NCBI RefSeq assembly: GCF_900106035.1
Contig: NZ_FNUC01000003.1
Span: 3,155,501 to 3,219,500 of the forward strand
From: Jiangella alba
GTDB taxonomy: Bacteria > Actinomycetota > Actinomycetes > Jiangellales > Jiangellaceae
Direction of reading: 5' to 3'
Length of the DNA: 64,000 nucleotides
Part shown: piece after piece, positions 8,687 to 18,249 of the stretch
Layout: the number at the start of each line of letters is the position of its first letter
Position numbering within the stretch: the stretch's first letter is position 1
The notes under the pieces: generated by a model
Database searches by the model: none
The model's input: only the letters and a program-made list of their open reading frames with translations
What the model was told of the DNA's origin: nothing
Position numbers and translations under genes: made by a program

Positions 8687-9163
8687 ATGCTCATCCTAGG
8701 CCTTGTCGTCATCGTCATCCTGGCCCTCGTCATGAGCTTTCTCGTCATTCGGCGTGGGCCCGAGACAACCACCACCCGCACCTTGTCTTCGTCCTTGACG
8801 CCGCCCCCCGGTGTGCGCCTCCCCCGCGAGTTGCAGGACGAGGTTCGCGATGTCGCCTCACGCGGCAATACCGACCAAGCCGTCAAAAACCTGCAGAAGC
8901 GGGCACACCTCCCACACCCGCAGGCTACCGCCATCGTGTACGCCCTTCAGGCGGGCCAGGTGTTCCCGGAGCCCGAGCCCGACAGCACCGCACCGGCGGC
9001 CGCCCCGGCCCGCCGCCGCGGCGCCATCGACGCCGAGCTGCTGGCCACGCTGCGCCGGCTGGTCAGCCAGGACCGTCTGCGCCGCACGGCCGCCATCAGG
9101 CTGCTGCGCGAGCGCACCGGCATGAACAGCCGCGACGCCCGGCGGTTCCTCGACGCCCTCTGA
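8687..9163 (+). CDS. Membrane-anchored protein with one bL12 C-terminal-domain-like motif
   Basis: 158 aa, no established function. Residues 1-~20 form one membrane helix (LGLVVIVILALVMSFLV), followed by a charged linker and an Ala/Pro-rich hinge. The last ~40 residues (RLVSQDRLRRTAAIRLLRER then TGMNSRDARRFLDAL) resemble the helix-turn-helix of the ribosomal protein bL12 C-terminal domain. A longer relative lies at 9968, so the two flank the PIN toxin-antitoxin genes. ATG 8687 is preferred over ATG 8681 because TACGCT (8674-8679) sits seven bases before it and no ribosome site is present. Confidence 0.75.
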   Translation: MLILGLVVIVILALVMSFLVIRRGPETTTTRTLSSSLTPPPGVRLPRELQDEVRDVASRGNTDQAVKNLQKRAHLPHPQATAIVYALQAGQVFPEPEPDSTAPAAAPARRRGAIDAELLATLRRLVSQDRLRRTAAIRLLRERTGMNSRDARRFLDAL

Positions 9164-9165
9164 CC

Positions 9166-9202
9166 TTGCTATCACCGACCATGCCGGTGATATCATCCGG
9201 GC
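9166..9202 (+). promoter_or_regulatory. Leaderless promoter and palindromic operator of the toxin-antitoxin pair
   Basis: TATCAT (9191-9196) lies six bases before ATG 9203, with TTGCTA at 9166-9171 as a weak -35 (19-base spacer). A perfect inverted repeat, TATCACCG (9170-9177) / CGGTGATA (9185-9192), overlaps the -10. This is the expected place for antitoxin autorepression. It could also act as a hairpin terminator for the upstream gene. Confidence 0.55.
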
Positions 9203-9508
9203 ATGCGTCAGTTGCTGCTGCGGATCCCCGACGATCTCCACCGGCGGCTGGCCGCGCGCGCCCAGCGTGAAGGCGTCTCCATCAACGCGCTGGCCAACAA
9301 GGTGCTCTCCGCCGCCGCGCCGCCGCCTCCCCCGTCCGACGACGACATCGACGTGCGCCGCCTCGAGCTGCGCGAGAAGGCCCGCGACCTCGGCGTCCTC
9401 GTCGAGAGCCCGGCGCCGTCCGTCCCGCCGGCGCAGTTCGTCCGCGCGCTGAAGGACACCGAGGGCGTCGGCCCGGTGGTCGACGAGCTCTGGGCCGACG
9501 GCCGATGA
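9203..9508 (+). CDS. Ribbon-helix-helix antitoxin of a PIN module
   Basis: 101-aa VapB/FitA-type antitoxin. The N-terminus MRQLLLRIPDDLHRRLAARA followed by EGVSINALANKVLS is a classic Arc/CopG ribbon-helix-helix DNA-binding unit. The Asp- and Pro-rich second half would wrap the toxin. It overlaps the toxin by four bases (ATGA, 9505-9508). The palindrome just upstream is the probable operator. Confidence 0.85.
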   Translation: MRQLLLRIPDDLHRRLAARAQREGVSINALANKVLSAAAPPPPPSDDDIDVRRLELREKARDLGVLVESPAPSVPPAQFVRALKDTEGVGPVVDELWADGR

Positions 9509-9951
9509 GCATGCTCACCTACGTCGACTCCTCGGTGCTGGTGCGCTCCTACCTCGCCGACGAGCCGCGCCACGCCGTCGCGCGCGGGCTGATCGAGGGC
9601 CGCACGCTGCTCGTCACGTCCACACTGGCGCTGCTGGAGGCGTCGTCGGCGCTGGTCCGGGCCGCGCGCACCCGCCGCCTCGGCGACGTCGACACCCTGC
9701 TGGCGAAGCTGTACGAAGAGGTCTCGCCGACCGGGCCCATCGCGCTGATCCGGGCCGACGCCCTCGACACCGAGAACACCGCCCGGGTGCTGGTGCGCCG
9801 GTTCGGCATCCGCGCGTTCGACGCCATGCACCTGGCCATCGCCGACCTCGCGGCGCGGCCGCTGGTCCGTTCCGGCGAGCGGGTCGGTTTCGCGTCGCAC
9901 GATCCCGCCCAGCGCGCTGCGGCCGCGGATCTGGGGTTCGTCGCCGTCTGA
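9505..9951 (+). CDS. PIN-domain toxin (VapC-like ribonuclease)
   Basis: 148-aa PIN-domain protein, predicted to cleave RNA and be held inactive by the adjacent antitoxin. The acidic site is recognisable: D in TYVDSSVLVRSYL, E in LALLEASSALVRA, D in IRAFDAMHLAIADL and D in FASHDPAQR. ATG 9505 overlaps the antitoxin stop; ATG 9511 is an alternative. The module lies between two bL12-like membrane protein genes, inside a normally conserved aroQ-pepP interval. Confidence 0.88.
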   Translation: MSMLTYVDSSVLVRSYLADEPRHAVARGLIEGRTLLVTSTLALLEASSALVRAARTRRLGDVDTLLAKLYEEVSPTGPIALIRADALDTENTARVLVRRFGIRAFDAMHLAIADLAARPLVRSGERVGFASHDPAQRAAAADLGFVAV

Positions 9952-9955
9952 CCGG

Positions 9956-9967
9956 TACGGTCGTCGC
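9956..9967 (+). promoter_or_regulatory. Leaderless-type -10 box
   Basis: TACGGT (9956-9961) lies six bases before GTG 9968. The gene can therefore be expressed separately from the toxin that ends at 9951. Confidence 0.5.
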
Positions 9968-10630
9968 GTGGAATTCTGGCTGATCGTCGTCATCGCGTTC
10001 GGGGCCGCGCTGGTGCTCGGGTTCGGCATCGTCCTGCGGCGGGCCCGGGCCGACGCCGTCAGCGGCACCGCCACGACCACGCTGACCACGTCCTCGCCGG
10101 TCGCCGTACCGCCGGCCCCGACGCCGCCGGCCGGCCTGGACCGCGCGGCGCTCGACGACGCCGTCCGCGCCCTGCTCGCCGAGGGCAAGCTGATCCCCGC
10201 CGTCAAGCTGGTGCGCGAGCGGACCGGGTTCGGCCTCAAGGACGCCAAGGAGTACGTCGATCGGCTGCCCGCCGGGGCAAGCGCCCCGCCGCCGGCGCCG
10301 TCCCCGGACACCGTCACGCCCGAGGCGATGGCGCACATCCAGCAGCTGGTCGCGCAGGGCAGGAAGATCCAGGCCATCAAGGTGCTGCGCGAGCACACCG
10401 GCCTGGGGCTCAAGCAGGCCAAGGACACCGTCGAGCGCATGGAGGAGTCCGGCGTGGTCGCCGCGCTCGACGTCGCCGCGCCCGCCGCTCCCCCGTCGTC
10501 CGACGAGGTCATGGCGCGGGTGCGCGCGCTGGCGGCGCAGGGCAAGAAGATCCACGCCATCAAGGAGCTGCGCGATCACCGCCCCGGCCTGGGCCTCAAG
10601 GAGGCCAAGGACATCGTCGAGCGGCTCTGA
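9968..10630 (+). CDS. Membrane-anchored protein with three tandem bL12 C-terminal-domain-like motifs
   Basis: 220 aa. Residues 1-~24 are one membrane helix (MEFWLIVVIAFGAALVLGFG). Three repeats follow, separated by Pro/Ala linkers, at about 62-100, 121-158 and 180-220. Each contains a copy of the bL12 motif, for example IQAIKVLREHTGLGLKQAKD; the third copy has one extra residue (RDHRPGLGLKEAKD). In bL12 this surface recruits translational GTPases. A tethered array could bind such partners at the membrane, but that is inference. It is a longer relative of the gene at 8687 and ends five bases before the convergent aroQ. Confidence 0.85.
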   Translation: MEFWLIVVIAFGAALVLGFGIVLRRARADAVSGTATTTLTTSSPVAVPPAPTPPAGLDRAALDDAVRALLAEGKLIPAVKLVRERTGFGLKDAKEYVDRLPAGASAPPPAPSPDTVTPEAMAHIQQLVAQGRKIQAIKVLREHTGLGLKQAKDTVERMEESGVVAALDVAAPAAPPSSDEVMARVRALAAQGKKIHAIKELRDHRPGLGLKEAKDIVERL

Positions 10631-10635
10631 CCAGC

Positions 10636-11070
10636 TCAGACGAGGCCGGCGACGGCGCGCAGCGCGAGGTCGTACGAGCCCAGCCCGAAACCGGCGACAG
10701 TGCCGGTGGCGACGGCGGCGACGACGCTGGTGTGGCGGAACTCCTCGCGTGCCGCCGGGTTCGAGATGTGCACCTCGATCAGCGGCGCCCGCAGCTGCGC
10801 GCACGCGTCGCGCAGCGCGTAGGAGTAATGCGTGAACGCGGCCGGGTTGAGCACCACCGGCGTGCCCGCGTCGGCGGCCTCGTGCAGCCAGTGCACCAGC
10901 TCAGCCTCGTCGTCGGTCTGCCGCACGTCGGCGTCGAGGCCGAGGCCGGCGGCGGTCTCGCGGCACCGCTCGACCAGCCCGGCGAACGTCGTGCTGCCGT
11001 AGACGTCAGGCTCGCGGGACCCCAGGCGGCCGAGGTTGGGACCGTTGAGCACCAGTACGCGCGTCGTCAC
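10636..11070 (-). CDS. aroQ: Type II 3-dehydroquinate dehydratase
   Basis: 144-aa dodecameric-type dehydroquinase, third step of the shikimate pathway. Catalytic and substrate-binding segments are intact: [19 protein letters not shown] with the reactive Arg/Tyr loop, [24 protein letters not shown] written here as [15 protein letters not shown], and [16 protein letters not shown] 11070 is supported by TAGGGT six bases upstream, so aroQ has its own leaderless promoter and is not simply part of an aroC-aroK-aroB transcript. Confidence 0.96.
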   Translation of the reverse strand: MTTRVLVLNGPNLGRLGSREPDVYGSTTFAGLVERCRETAAGLGLDADVRQTDDEAELVHWLHEAADAGTPVVLNPAAFTHYSYALRDACAQLRAPLIEVHISNPAAREEFRHTSVVAAVATGTVAGFGLGSYDLALRAVAGLV

Positions 11071-11082
11071 GGCCCGACCCTA
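11071..11082 (-). promoter_or_regulatory. Leaderless-type -10 box of aroQ
   Basis: Minus strand TAGGGT (11082-11077), then CGGGCC, then GTG 11070. Confidence 0.5.
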
Positions 11083-11090
11083 TCGGTGCC

Positions 11091-12008
11091 TCACGGAAGC
11101 CGGTTGCCGGCCGCCCGGTAGAGCGCGTACCAGGTCTCGCGGTCGAGGTCGATCTCCGCCGCGCGGGCCAGCTCGGCGACCCGGGCCGGCTTCGTCGTGC
11201 CGACGACCGGCTGCATGCGGGCCGGGTGGCGCAGGATCCACGCGACGGCGATGGTGCCCGGCGTGGTGCCGTGCTCGGCGGCGACGGCGGCCAGCGCGTC
11301 GTTCAGCTCGCGGAAGCCGGGGTCGGTGAGGAACGTCCCGGCGATGTGGCCGTGCTGCAGCACCGACCACGGCTGGATGGTGATGCCGTGCAGCCGGCAG
11401 TACTCCAGCGCGCCGCCGTCGCGGACCACGCCGGTGTCGAAGCCGGTGTTGACGTTGAGGCCGGAGTCGACCAGCGCGGTGTGCGCGAGGCCGAACTGCA
11501 GCTGGTTCGCGATCAGCGGCTGCCGGACGTGCGCGCGCAGCAGCTCCAGCTGGGCCGGGTTCTGGTTGCTGACCCCGACGTGGCGCACCTTGCCCGCCGT
11601 CACGAGGTCGTCGAAGGCCGCCGCGACCTCGTCGGGCTCCATCAGGGTGTCCGGGCGGTGCAGGAGCAGCAGGTCGACGTAGTCGGTGCGCAGGCGGCGC
11701 AGCGACCCCTCGACGGAGGTGCGGATGTGCTCGGCGGAGAAGTCGAAGAAGCCGTCGCGGATGCCGCACTTCGTCTGGACGACGATGTCCTCGCGCCGCA
11801 CGCCCGTCTGCGCCAGCGCCGCGCCGAACACCTCCTCGCAGCGGCCGCCGCCGTAGATGTCGGCGTGGTCGAACATCGTGATGCCGGCGTCGGCGGCGGC
11901 GCCGACGAGGGTCGCGACCTCGCTCTCGGACAGCTGGTCGATGCGCATGCAGCCGAGCGTGACGGCCGAGCCGAGCAGCCCCGAGCCGCCGATGTCGATG
12001 TACTTCAC
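11091..12008 (-). CDS. Aldo/keto reductase
   Basis: 305-aa NADPH-dependent oxidoreductase of the aldo/keto reductase superfamily, close in type to E. coli YdhF. The catalytic tetrad is D47, Y52, K80 and H117, in MFDHADIYGGGRCEEV, VVQTKCGIR and LLLLHRPD. The cofactor end shows GVSNQNPAQLELL and VVGTTKPARV. The substrate is unknown. It sits between aroB and aroQ together with an AbiEi-like gene, so it is an insertion relative to the common aro order. GTG 12008 has TAGGCT six bases upstream. Confidence 0.92.
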   Translation of the reverse strand: MKYIDIGGSGLLGSAVTLGCMRIDQLSESEVATLVGAAADAGITMFDHADIYGGGRCEEVFGAALAQTGVRREDIVVQTKCGIRDGFFDFSAEHIRTSVEGSLRRLRTDYVDLLLLHRPDTLMEPDEVAAAFDDLVTAGKVRHVGVSNQNPAQLELLRAHVRQPLIANQLQFGLAHTALVDSGLNVNTGFDTGVVRDGGALEYCRLHGITIQPWSVLQHGHIAGTFLTDPGFRELNDALAAVAAEHGTTPGTIAVAWILRHPARMQPVVGTTKPARVAELARAAEIDLDRETWYALYRAAGNRLP

Positions 12009-12020
12009 CGGTCGAGCCTA
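12009..12020 (-). promoter_or_regulatory. Leaderless-type -10 box of the aldo/keto reductase gene
   Basis: Minus strand TAGGCT (12020-12015), then CGACCG, then GTG 12008. Confidence 0.5.
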
Positions 12021-12151
12021 ACCGCGCCGCCGGGTAACGAGGAGGCCCAATGCCGTGAGAACGACCATGTGGAAGCTTGGTGCGCGATAGTTGTCCACAG
12101 GGTCGGCACTCGGGATTTCGTGAGCCGGCCGACGCCTGTCACGATCTCGTC

Positions 12152-13072
12152 GTGCAGCTGCCCGCGAGCCTTCTCGAGCTGGCCGACGAGCAGGATGGTC
12201 TCCTGACTCGTCAGCAAGTCCTGGCGCACGGGCTGAGCAGGTCGGCGATCCGCCATGCGCTCGGAGCCGGGGGACGGTGGCAACGCGTGCTCCTCGGGGT
12301 GTACGCGACGTTCACCGGTCCGACCCAGAACCGGCACCGGGTCCGGGCCGCGCTCCTCCATGCGGGCCCGGAAGCCGTCGTGACCGGTGCGGTCGCGTGT
12401 CGTGGCTACGGCATGAGATACGTGCCCGCCGCTTCGGAGGTGATGCTGCTCGTCCCGCCACACGTTCGACGCGCTCACGTGCCGATCGCGACGATCCACC
12501 GCGTCCGGTCGGTGCCCGCGGCGCGGGTCGTTCGCGGCGTGCCGTGCGCGCCGCCGGAACGATCCGCGCTCGATGCCGTGCGCGGTTCCGACCGGCTCAG
12601 GGACACGAGGGCGACACTGTGCGAGGTCGTGCAGCGAGGCCTGTCGACGCCGTCGCGGCTCGTCGCCGAATACGACCGCATCGATCCGCGTGGATTGTCG
12701 CTGGCGCGCCGGGCCATCGACGACGTCCGCGCCGGCTGCCGCTCCGCGCCGGAATGCGAGCTGCGCGATCTCATCGGTGGCAGCCGGCTGCTCGGCGAAC
12801 CGGCATGGAACGTGCCGCTGCCGGACACGGCCGACATCGTGCCCGACGCCCAGTATCGGGAGGCTCGGCTGGCTCTGGAGGTCGAGTCCCAGGAATGGCA
12901 CCGGTACGGCGATGCGCCTGAGGCGACCGAGCGCCGCCGCGCCCGCTACGCGAGCCTGGGGTGGCGCGTCCTGCCGGTGTCCCCTCAGCGTCTCCGCGCG
13001 GAGCCGGAGGTCGTGCTCGCGGAGATCGAGGCCGCCGTTGTCGGTGTGACACAAGGAAGCACGGTGTCGTGA
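12152..13072 (+). CDS. AbiEi-like antitoxin-domain protein with nuclease-like C-terminus
   Basis: 306 aa. The N-terminus (LADEQDGLLTRQQVLAHGLS through GVYATFTG) matches the AbiEi-type winged-helix antitoxin domain of abortive-infection modules. The C-terminus (ALEVESQEWHRYG, then RRARYASLGWRVLPVSP) looks like a Vsr/DUF559 endonuclease fold with an acidic core. Many actinobacterial genomes carry stand-alone copies without an AbiEii toxin, and none is seen here. GTG 12152 starts just before the domain; a TTG at 12077 is possible but adds a non-family extension. Near-identical 15-mers lie on both sides (12069 and 13083). Confidence 0.75.
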   Translation: MQLPASLLELADEQDGLLTRQQVLAHGLSRSAIRHALGAGGRWQRVLLGVYATFTGPTQNRHRVRAALLHAGPEAVVTGAVACRGYGMRYVPAASEVMLLVPPHVRRAHVPIATIHRVRSVPAARVVRGVPCAPPERSALDAVRGSDRLRDTRATLCEVVQRGLSTPSRLVAEYDRIDPRGLSLARRAIDDVRAGCRSAPECELRDLIGGSRLLGEPAWNVPLPDTADIVPDAQYREARLALEVESQEWHRYGDAPEATERRRARYASLGWRVLPVSPQRLRAEPEVVLAEIEAAVVGVTQGSTVS

Positions 13073-13106
13073 CCGTGGCTTCGTGGAAGCTCGGTGCCCC
13101 TCTACA

Positions 13107-14687
<1,581 letters not shown>

Positions 14688-14688
<1 letters not shown>

Positions 14689-15884
14689 CAGCGCACGTCC
14701 AGCCGCGACGGGATGGCGTCGAGGTAGGCGCGCAGGTTGCGGGCAGTCTCGGCGACGGAGTCGCCGCCGAACTTCTCCAGCGCCAGTTCGGCCACGACCA
14801 GCGCGACCATGGCCTCGGCGACGACACCGGCGGCGGGCACCGCGGCGACGTCGGAGCGCTGGTGGTGCGCCGTCGCGACCTCGCCGGTGGCGGTGTCGAC
14901 GGTGCGCAGCGCGCGCGGCACCGTGGAGATCGGCTTCATCGCGGCCCGGACCCGCAGCGTCTCGCCGGTGGACATGCCGCCCTCGATGCCGCCGGAGCGC
15001 CCCGACGTGCGCCGCACGCCCCCGCCGTCGACGGGCACGATCTCGTCCTGTGCCTGGGACCCGCGGGTGCGGGCCAGCTCGAAGCCGTCGCCGACCTCGA
15101 CGCCCTTGATGGCCTGGATGCCCATCAGGGCGCCGGCCAGCCGCGCGTCGAGCTTGCGGTCGCCGTGCACGTAGCTGCCCACGCCCGGCGGCAGCCCGGT
15201 GACGACCACCTCGACGACGCCGCCCAGGGTGTCGCCCTCGTCCTTCGCGGCGTCGACCTCGGCCACCATGAGCTTGCTGGTGTCGGCGTCGAAGCAGCGC
15301 AGCGGGTCGGCGTCGAGGTGGTCGACGTCGTCGGGCCCGGGCAGCGGCGAGCCGGCCGGCACCGCGACCGTCCCCAGCTCGACCGTGTGGCTGACCAGCC
15401 GGACGCCGTAGGCCTGGCGCAGGAACGCCGACGCGACGGCGCCGAGGGCCACCCGGGCGGCGGTCTCGCGGGCGCTGGCCCGCTCGAGCACGGGGCGCGC
15501 TTCGTCGAAGCCGTACTTCTGCATGCCGGCGAGGTCGGCGTGGCCGGGACGCGGACGGGTCAGCGGCGCGTTGCGGGCGCTGCCCTCGAGGACGGCGGGA
15601 TCGACCGGGTCGGCCGACATGACCTGCTCCCACTTGGGCCACTCGGTGTTGCCCACCTCGATGGCGACGGGGCCGCCCATGGTCCGTCCGTGCCGCACGC
15701 CGCCGACCAGCGTGACCGCGTCGGCCTCGAACTTCATGCGGGCGCCGCGGCCGTACCCGAGCCGCCGCCGCGCCAGCGCCGCGTCGACGTCGGCGGTCGT
15801 GACCTCGACCCCGGCCGGAAGTCCTTCGAGGATCGCGACCAGGGCCGGGCCGTGCGACTCACCCGCTGTCAGCCATCTGAGCAT
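14688..15884 (-). CDS. aroC: Chorismate synthase
   Basis: 398-aa FMN-dependent enzyme of the last shikimate step. Family signatures are visible: [20 protein letters not shown] at the N-terminus, [20 protein letters not shown] with [14 protein letters not shown], and [14 protein letters not shown] near the FMN site. It is the first gene of aroC-aroK-aroB. ATG 15884 gives the canonical family start; GAGAAT lies seven bases upstream. Confidence 0.97.
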
Positions 15885-15942
15885 GACTCGAATTCTCCCA
15901 CGCCCGCCCCGCCGGCCCCGACCGGCGTCCGCCTGCCGGCGC

Positions 15943-15977
15943 TTGCCTGCCGGCCGGGTTCTGTCTAGTCTGTCTAG
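15943..15977 (+). promoter_or_regulatory. Leaderless promoter with tandem operator-like repeats
   Basis: TTGCCT (15943-15948), a 17-base spacer and TAGTCT (15966-15971) form a good promoter. The predicted start of transcription is the A of ATG 15978. A perfect direct repeat CTGTCTAG (15961-15968 and 15970-15977) covers the -10 and the start, so antitoxin binding there would block transcription. Confidence 0.65.
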
Positions 15978-16265
15978 ATGGAATCCCGATGGCCCGTCCA
16001 GGACGCCAAACAGCGGCTCAGCGAGCTGCTGCGCAAGGCGATCGACGAGGGGCCGCAGATCGTCACCCGCCACGGAGAGGAGCTGGCCGTCGTGATGGAC
16101 GTCGTGCGCTACCGCGAGCTCCTCGGCGTCGATCTTGCCTTCGACTTCAAGCACGCGCTCACCCATGGCGCGAGGTCCGACGAGGTCTCCGACATCGTCG
16201 ACGAGATCGTCGCCGAACGCGCGCACGAGCTGCCGCGCGACATCGAGCTCGCCGGGCGCGAATGA
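15978..16265 (+). CDS. Phd/YefM-type antitoxin
   Basis: 95-aa antitoxin. The N-terminal part ([20 protein letters not shown], then [18 protein letters not shown]) is the Phd/YefM DNA-binding fold. The acidic and helical C-terminus would bind the toxin. It overlaps the PIN toxin by four bases. The repeat directly upstream is the likely operator, and no ribosome site exists because the mRNA is predicted to be leaderless. Confidence 0.9.
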   Translation: MESRWPVQDAKQRLSELLRKAIDEGPQIVTRHGEELAVVMDVVRYRELLGVDLAFDFKHALTHGARSDEVSDIVDEIVAERAHELPRDIELAGRE

Positions 16266-16675
16266 CGTATCTGCTCGACACCAACGTCGTCTCCGAGCTC
16301 CGGCGGCCTCGTCCCGATCAGCGCGTGCTGCGGTGGTGGTCCGACGTACCGGCCGGTCGCCTCTACCTCAGTTGCCTGACCGTCGGCGAGCTGGGCCGCG
16401 GCGTCGGCCGGCTGCGCGAGCGCGGCGACCACGCGCAGGCCGAGTCGCTGTCCGGCTGGCTCGACGGTCTGGCGCGTCAGTTCGCCGACCGCATCCTCCC
16501 CATCGACGCCGAGGTCACCGAGCTCTGGGGCCGGCTCCCGCAGCGGCGGCCGGTCCCCGTCGTCGACGGGCTCATCGCGGCCACGGCGCTGCGGCACGGC
16601 CTCACCGTGGTGACCCGCAACGTGCGCGACTTCTCGGCCACCGGGGTGGGCGTCCTCGACCCGTTCGCGGGCTGA
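16262..16675 (+). CDS. PIN-domain toxin (VapC/FitB-like)
   Basis: 137-aa ribonuclease-type toxin. The acidic active site is intact: [15 protein letters not shown], the E of [26 protein letters not shown] and [15 protein letters not shown] 16262 overlaps the antitoxin stop (ATGA). This is the second PIN module within 7 kb and also lies at the edge of the aro cluster. Confidence 0.92.
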   Translation: MTYLLDTNVVSELRRPRPDQRVLRWWSDVPAGRLYLSCLTVGELGRGVGRLRERGDHAQAESLSGWLDGLARQFADRILPIDAEVTELWGRLPQRRPVPVVDGLIAATALRHGLTVVTRNVRDFSATGVGVLDPFAG

Positions 16676-16710
16676 CGGCAATGCCCGTGCTCGCCGCCGG
16701 GGCGCTGGTC

Positions 16711-16722
16711 TAGGCTCGCAGG
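16711..16722 (+). promoter_or_regulatory. Leaderless-type -10 box of tldD
   Basis: TAGGCT (16711-16716), then CGCAGG, then GTG 16723. The spacer also looks weakly like a ribosome site. Confidence 0.45.
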
Positions 16723-18249
16723 GTGCCGCACGAGATCGATCCAGCCTTCATCGCCCTGCCGATGCGCTCGCTGGCCGACGCCGCGTTGCAGCGGGCCCGC
16801 GAGCTCGGCGTCGAGCACGCCGACTTCCGGCTCGAGCGCATCCGCTCCCAGGACCTCTCCTTCCGCGACGGCAAGCTCGAGGGCAGCCGCGACGGCGAGG
16901 ACGTCGGGTTCGCGGTGCGCGTCCTGCACGAGGGGACGTGGGGGTTCGCCGCCACCGTCGACCTCACCACCGACGACGCCGCGAAGACGGCCGAGAAGGC
17001 GGTCGACCTCGCGAAGGTCTCGCGCCGGCTCAGCCCGGCCCGCACCGAGTTGGCCGACGAGCCGGTCCACCCCGACGTCATGTGGGTGTCGGCGTACGAG
17101 ATCAACCCGTTCGAGGTCGCCGACACCGAGAAGATCGACCGCATGGTCGGCCAGTCCGTCCGCGTCCTCGCCCAGGACGACGTCGACCACGTCACCGCGC
17201 AGCTGCAGCAGGTGCAGGAGAACAAGTTCTACGCCGACACCCGCGGCACCGTCACCACCCAGCAGCGGGTCCGGCTGCACCCCGTCTTCGAGGCGGTGAA
17301 GGTCGACCCGCGAACGGGCCGGTTCGAGTCCATGCGCACGCTCGCCGCGCCCGCCGGCCGCGGCTGGGAGTACGCCACCGGCGCCGACGGCATCGTCGAC
17401 TGGGGCGCCGCGCTCGACGAGCTGGGGCCGCTGCTGGCGGAGAAGTTCGCCGCGCCGAGCGTCCGGTCCGGCCGCTACGACCTCGTCATCGACCCCACGA
17501 ACCTGTGGCTGACGATCCACGAGTCCATCGGGCACGCCACCGAGCTCGACCGCGCGCTCGGCTACGAGGCCAACTACGCCGGCACCTCGTTCGCCACGCT
17601 CGACCAGCTGTGGACGCTGCGCTACGGCTCCCCCGTCATGCACGTCACCGGCGACCGCACCACCCCGCACGGCCTGTCCACCATCGGCTACGACGACGAG
17701 GGCGTCGAGGCGCAGCGGTGGGACATCGTCAGCGGCGGCACCCTCGTCGGCTACCAGCTCGACCGCGCCATGGCCGCCGCCAACGCCAGCGCGCTGGGCA
17801 CCAGCCGGTCCAACGGCTGCGCGTTCGCCGACTCTCCCGGCCACGTGCCGGTGCAGCGCATGGCGAACGTGTCGCTGCAGCCGTCCGACGGCGGCCCGTC
17901 GACGGAGGAGCTGATCGGGCAGGTCGACGACGGCGTCTACGTCGTCGGCGACAAGTCGTGGTCCATCGACATGCAGCGCTACAACTTCCAGTTCACCGGC
18001 CAGCGGTTCTACCGCATCCGCGGCGGTGAGCTGGACGGCCAGCTGCGCGACGTCGCCTACCAGGCCACGACGACCGACTTCTGGGGCTCCATGGCCGCGG
18101 TCGGCGGTCCGCAGACGTACGTGCTGGGCGGGGCGTTCAACTGCGGCAAGGCCCAGCCGGGCCAGATCGCGCCGGTCTCGCACGGCGCGCCGTCCGCCCT
18201 GTTCCGCGACATCCGCGTGCTCAACACCGCCGAGGAGGGTGGCCAGTGA
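16723..18249 (+). CDS. tldD: TldD family metalloprotease
   Basis: 508-aa TldD subunit of the TldD/TldE zinc peptidase, which trims unfolded peptides and matures some RiPPs such as microcin B17. The zinc motif is HESIGH (H266-H270) in LTIHESIGHATELDRAL. The cysteine-containing block FNCGKAQPGQIAPVSHGAP occurs near the C-terminus. It overlaps the next gene by four bases (GTGA), and the pair is predicted to form the usual heterodimer. Confidence 0.95.
   Translation: MPHEIDPAFIALPMRSLADAALQRARELGVEHADFRLERIRSQDLSFRDGKLEGSRDGEDVGFAVRVLHEGTWGFAATVDLTTDDAAKTAEKAVDLAKVSRRLSPARTELADEPVHPDVMWVSAYEINPFEVADTEKIDRMVGQSVRVLAQDDVDHVTAQLQQVQENKFYADTRGTVTTQQRVRLHPVFEAVKVDPRTGRFESMRTLAAPAGRGWEYATGADGIVDWGAALDELGPLLAEKFAAPSVRSGRYDLVIDPTNLWLTIHESIGHATELDRALGYEANYAGTSFATLDQLWTLRYGSPVMHVTGDRTTPHGLSTIGYDDEGVEAQRWDIVSGGTLVGYQLDRAMAAANASALGTSRSNGCAFADSPGHVPVQRMANVSLQPSDGGPSTEELIGQVDDGVYVVGDKSWSIDMQRYNFQFTGQRFYRIRGGELDGQLRDVAYQATTTDFWGSMAAVGGPQTYVLGGAFNCGKAQPGQIAPVSHGAPSALFRDIRVLNTAEEGGQ

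Noticed and set aside
12077-12151. TTG 12077 as start of the AbiEi-like gene
   Set aside because: It adds 25 residues outside the family domain; GTG 12152 starts right before it.
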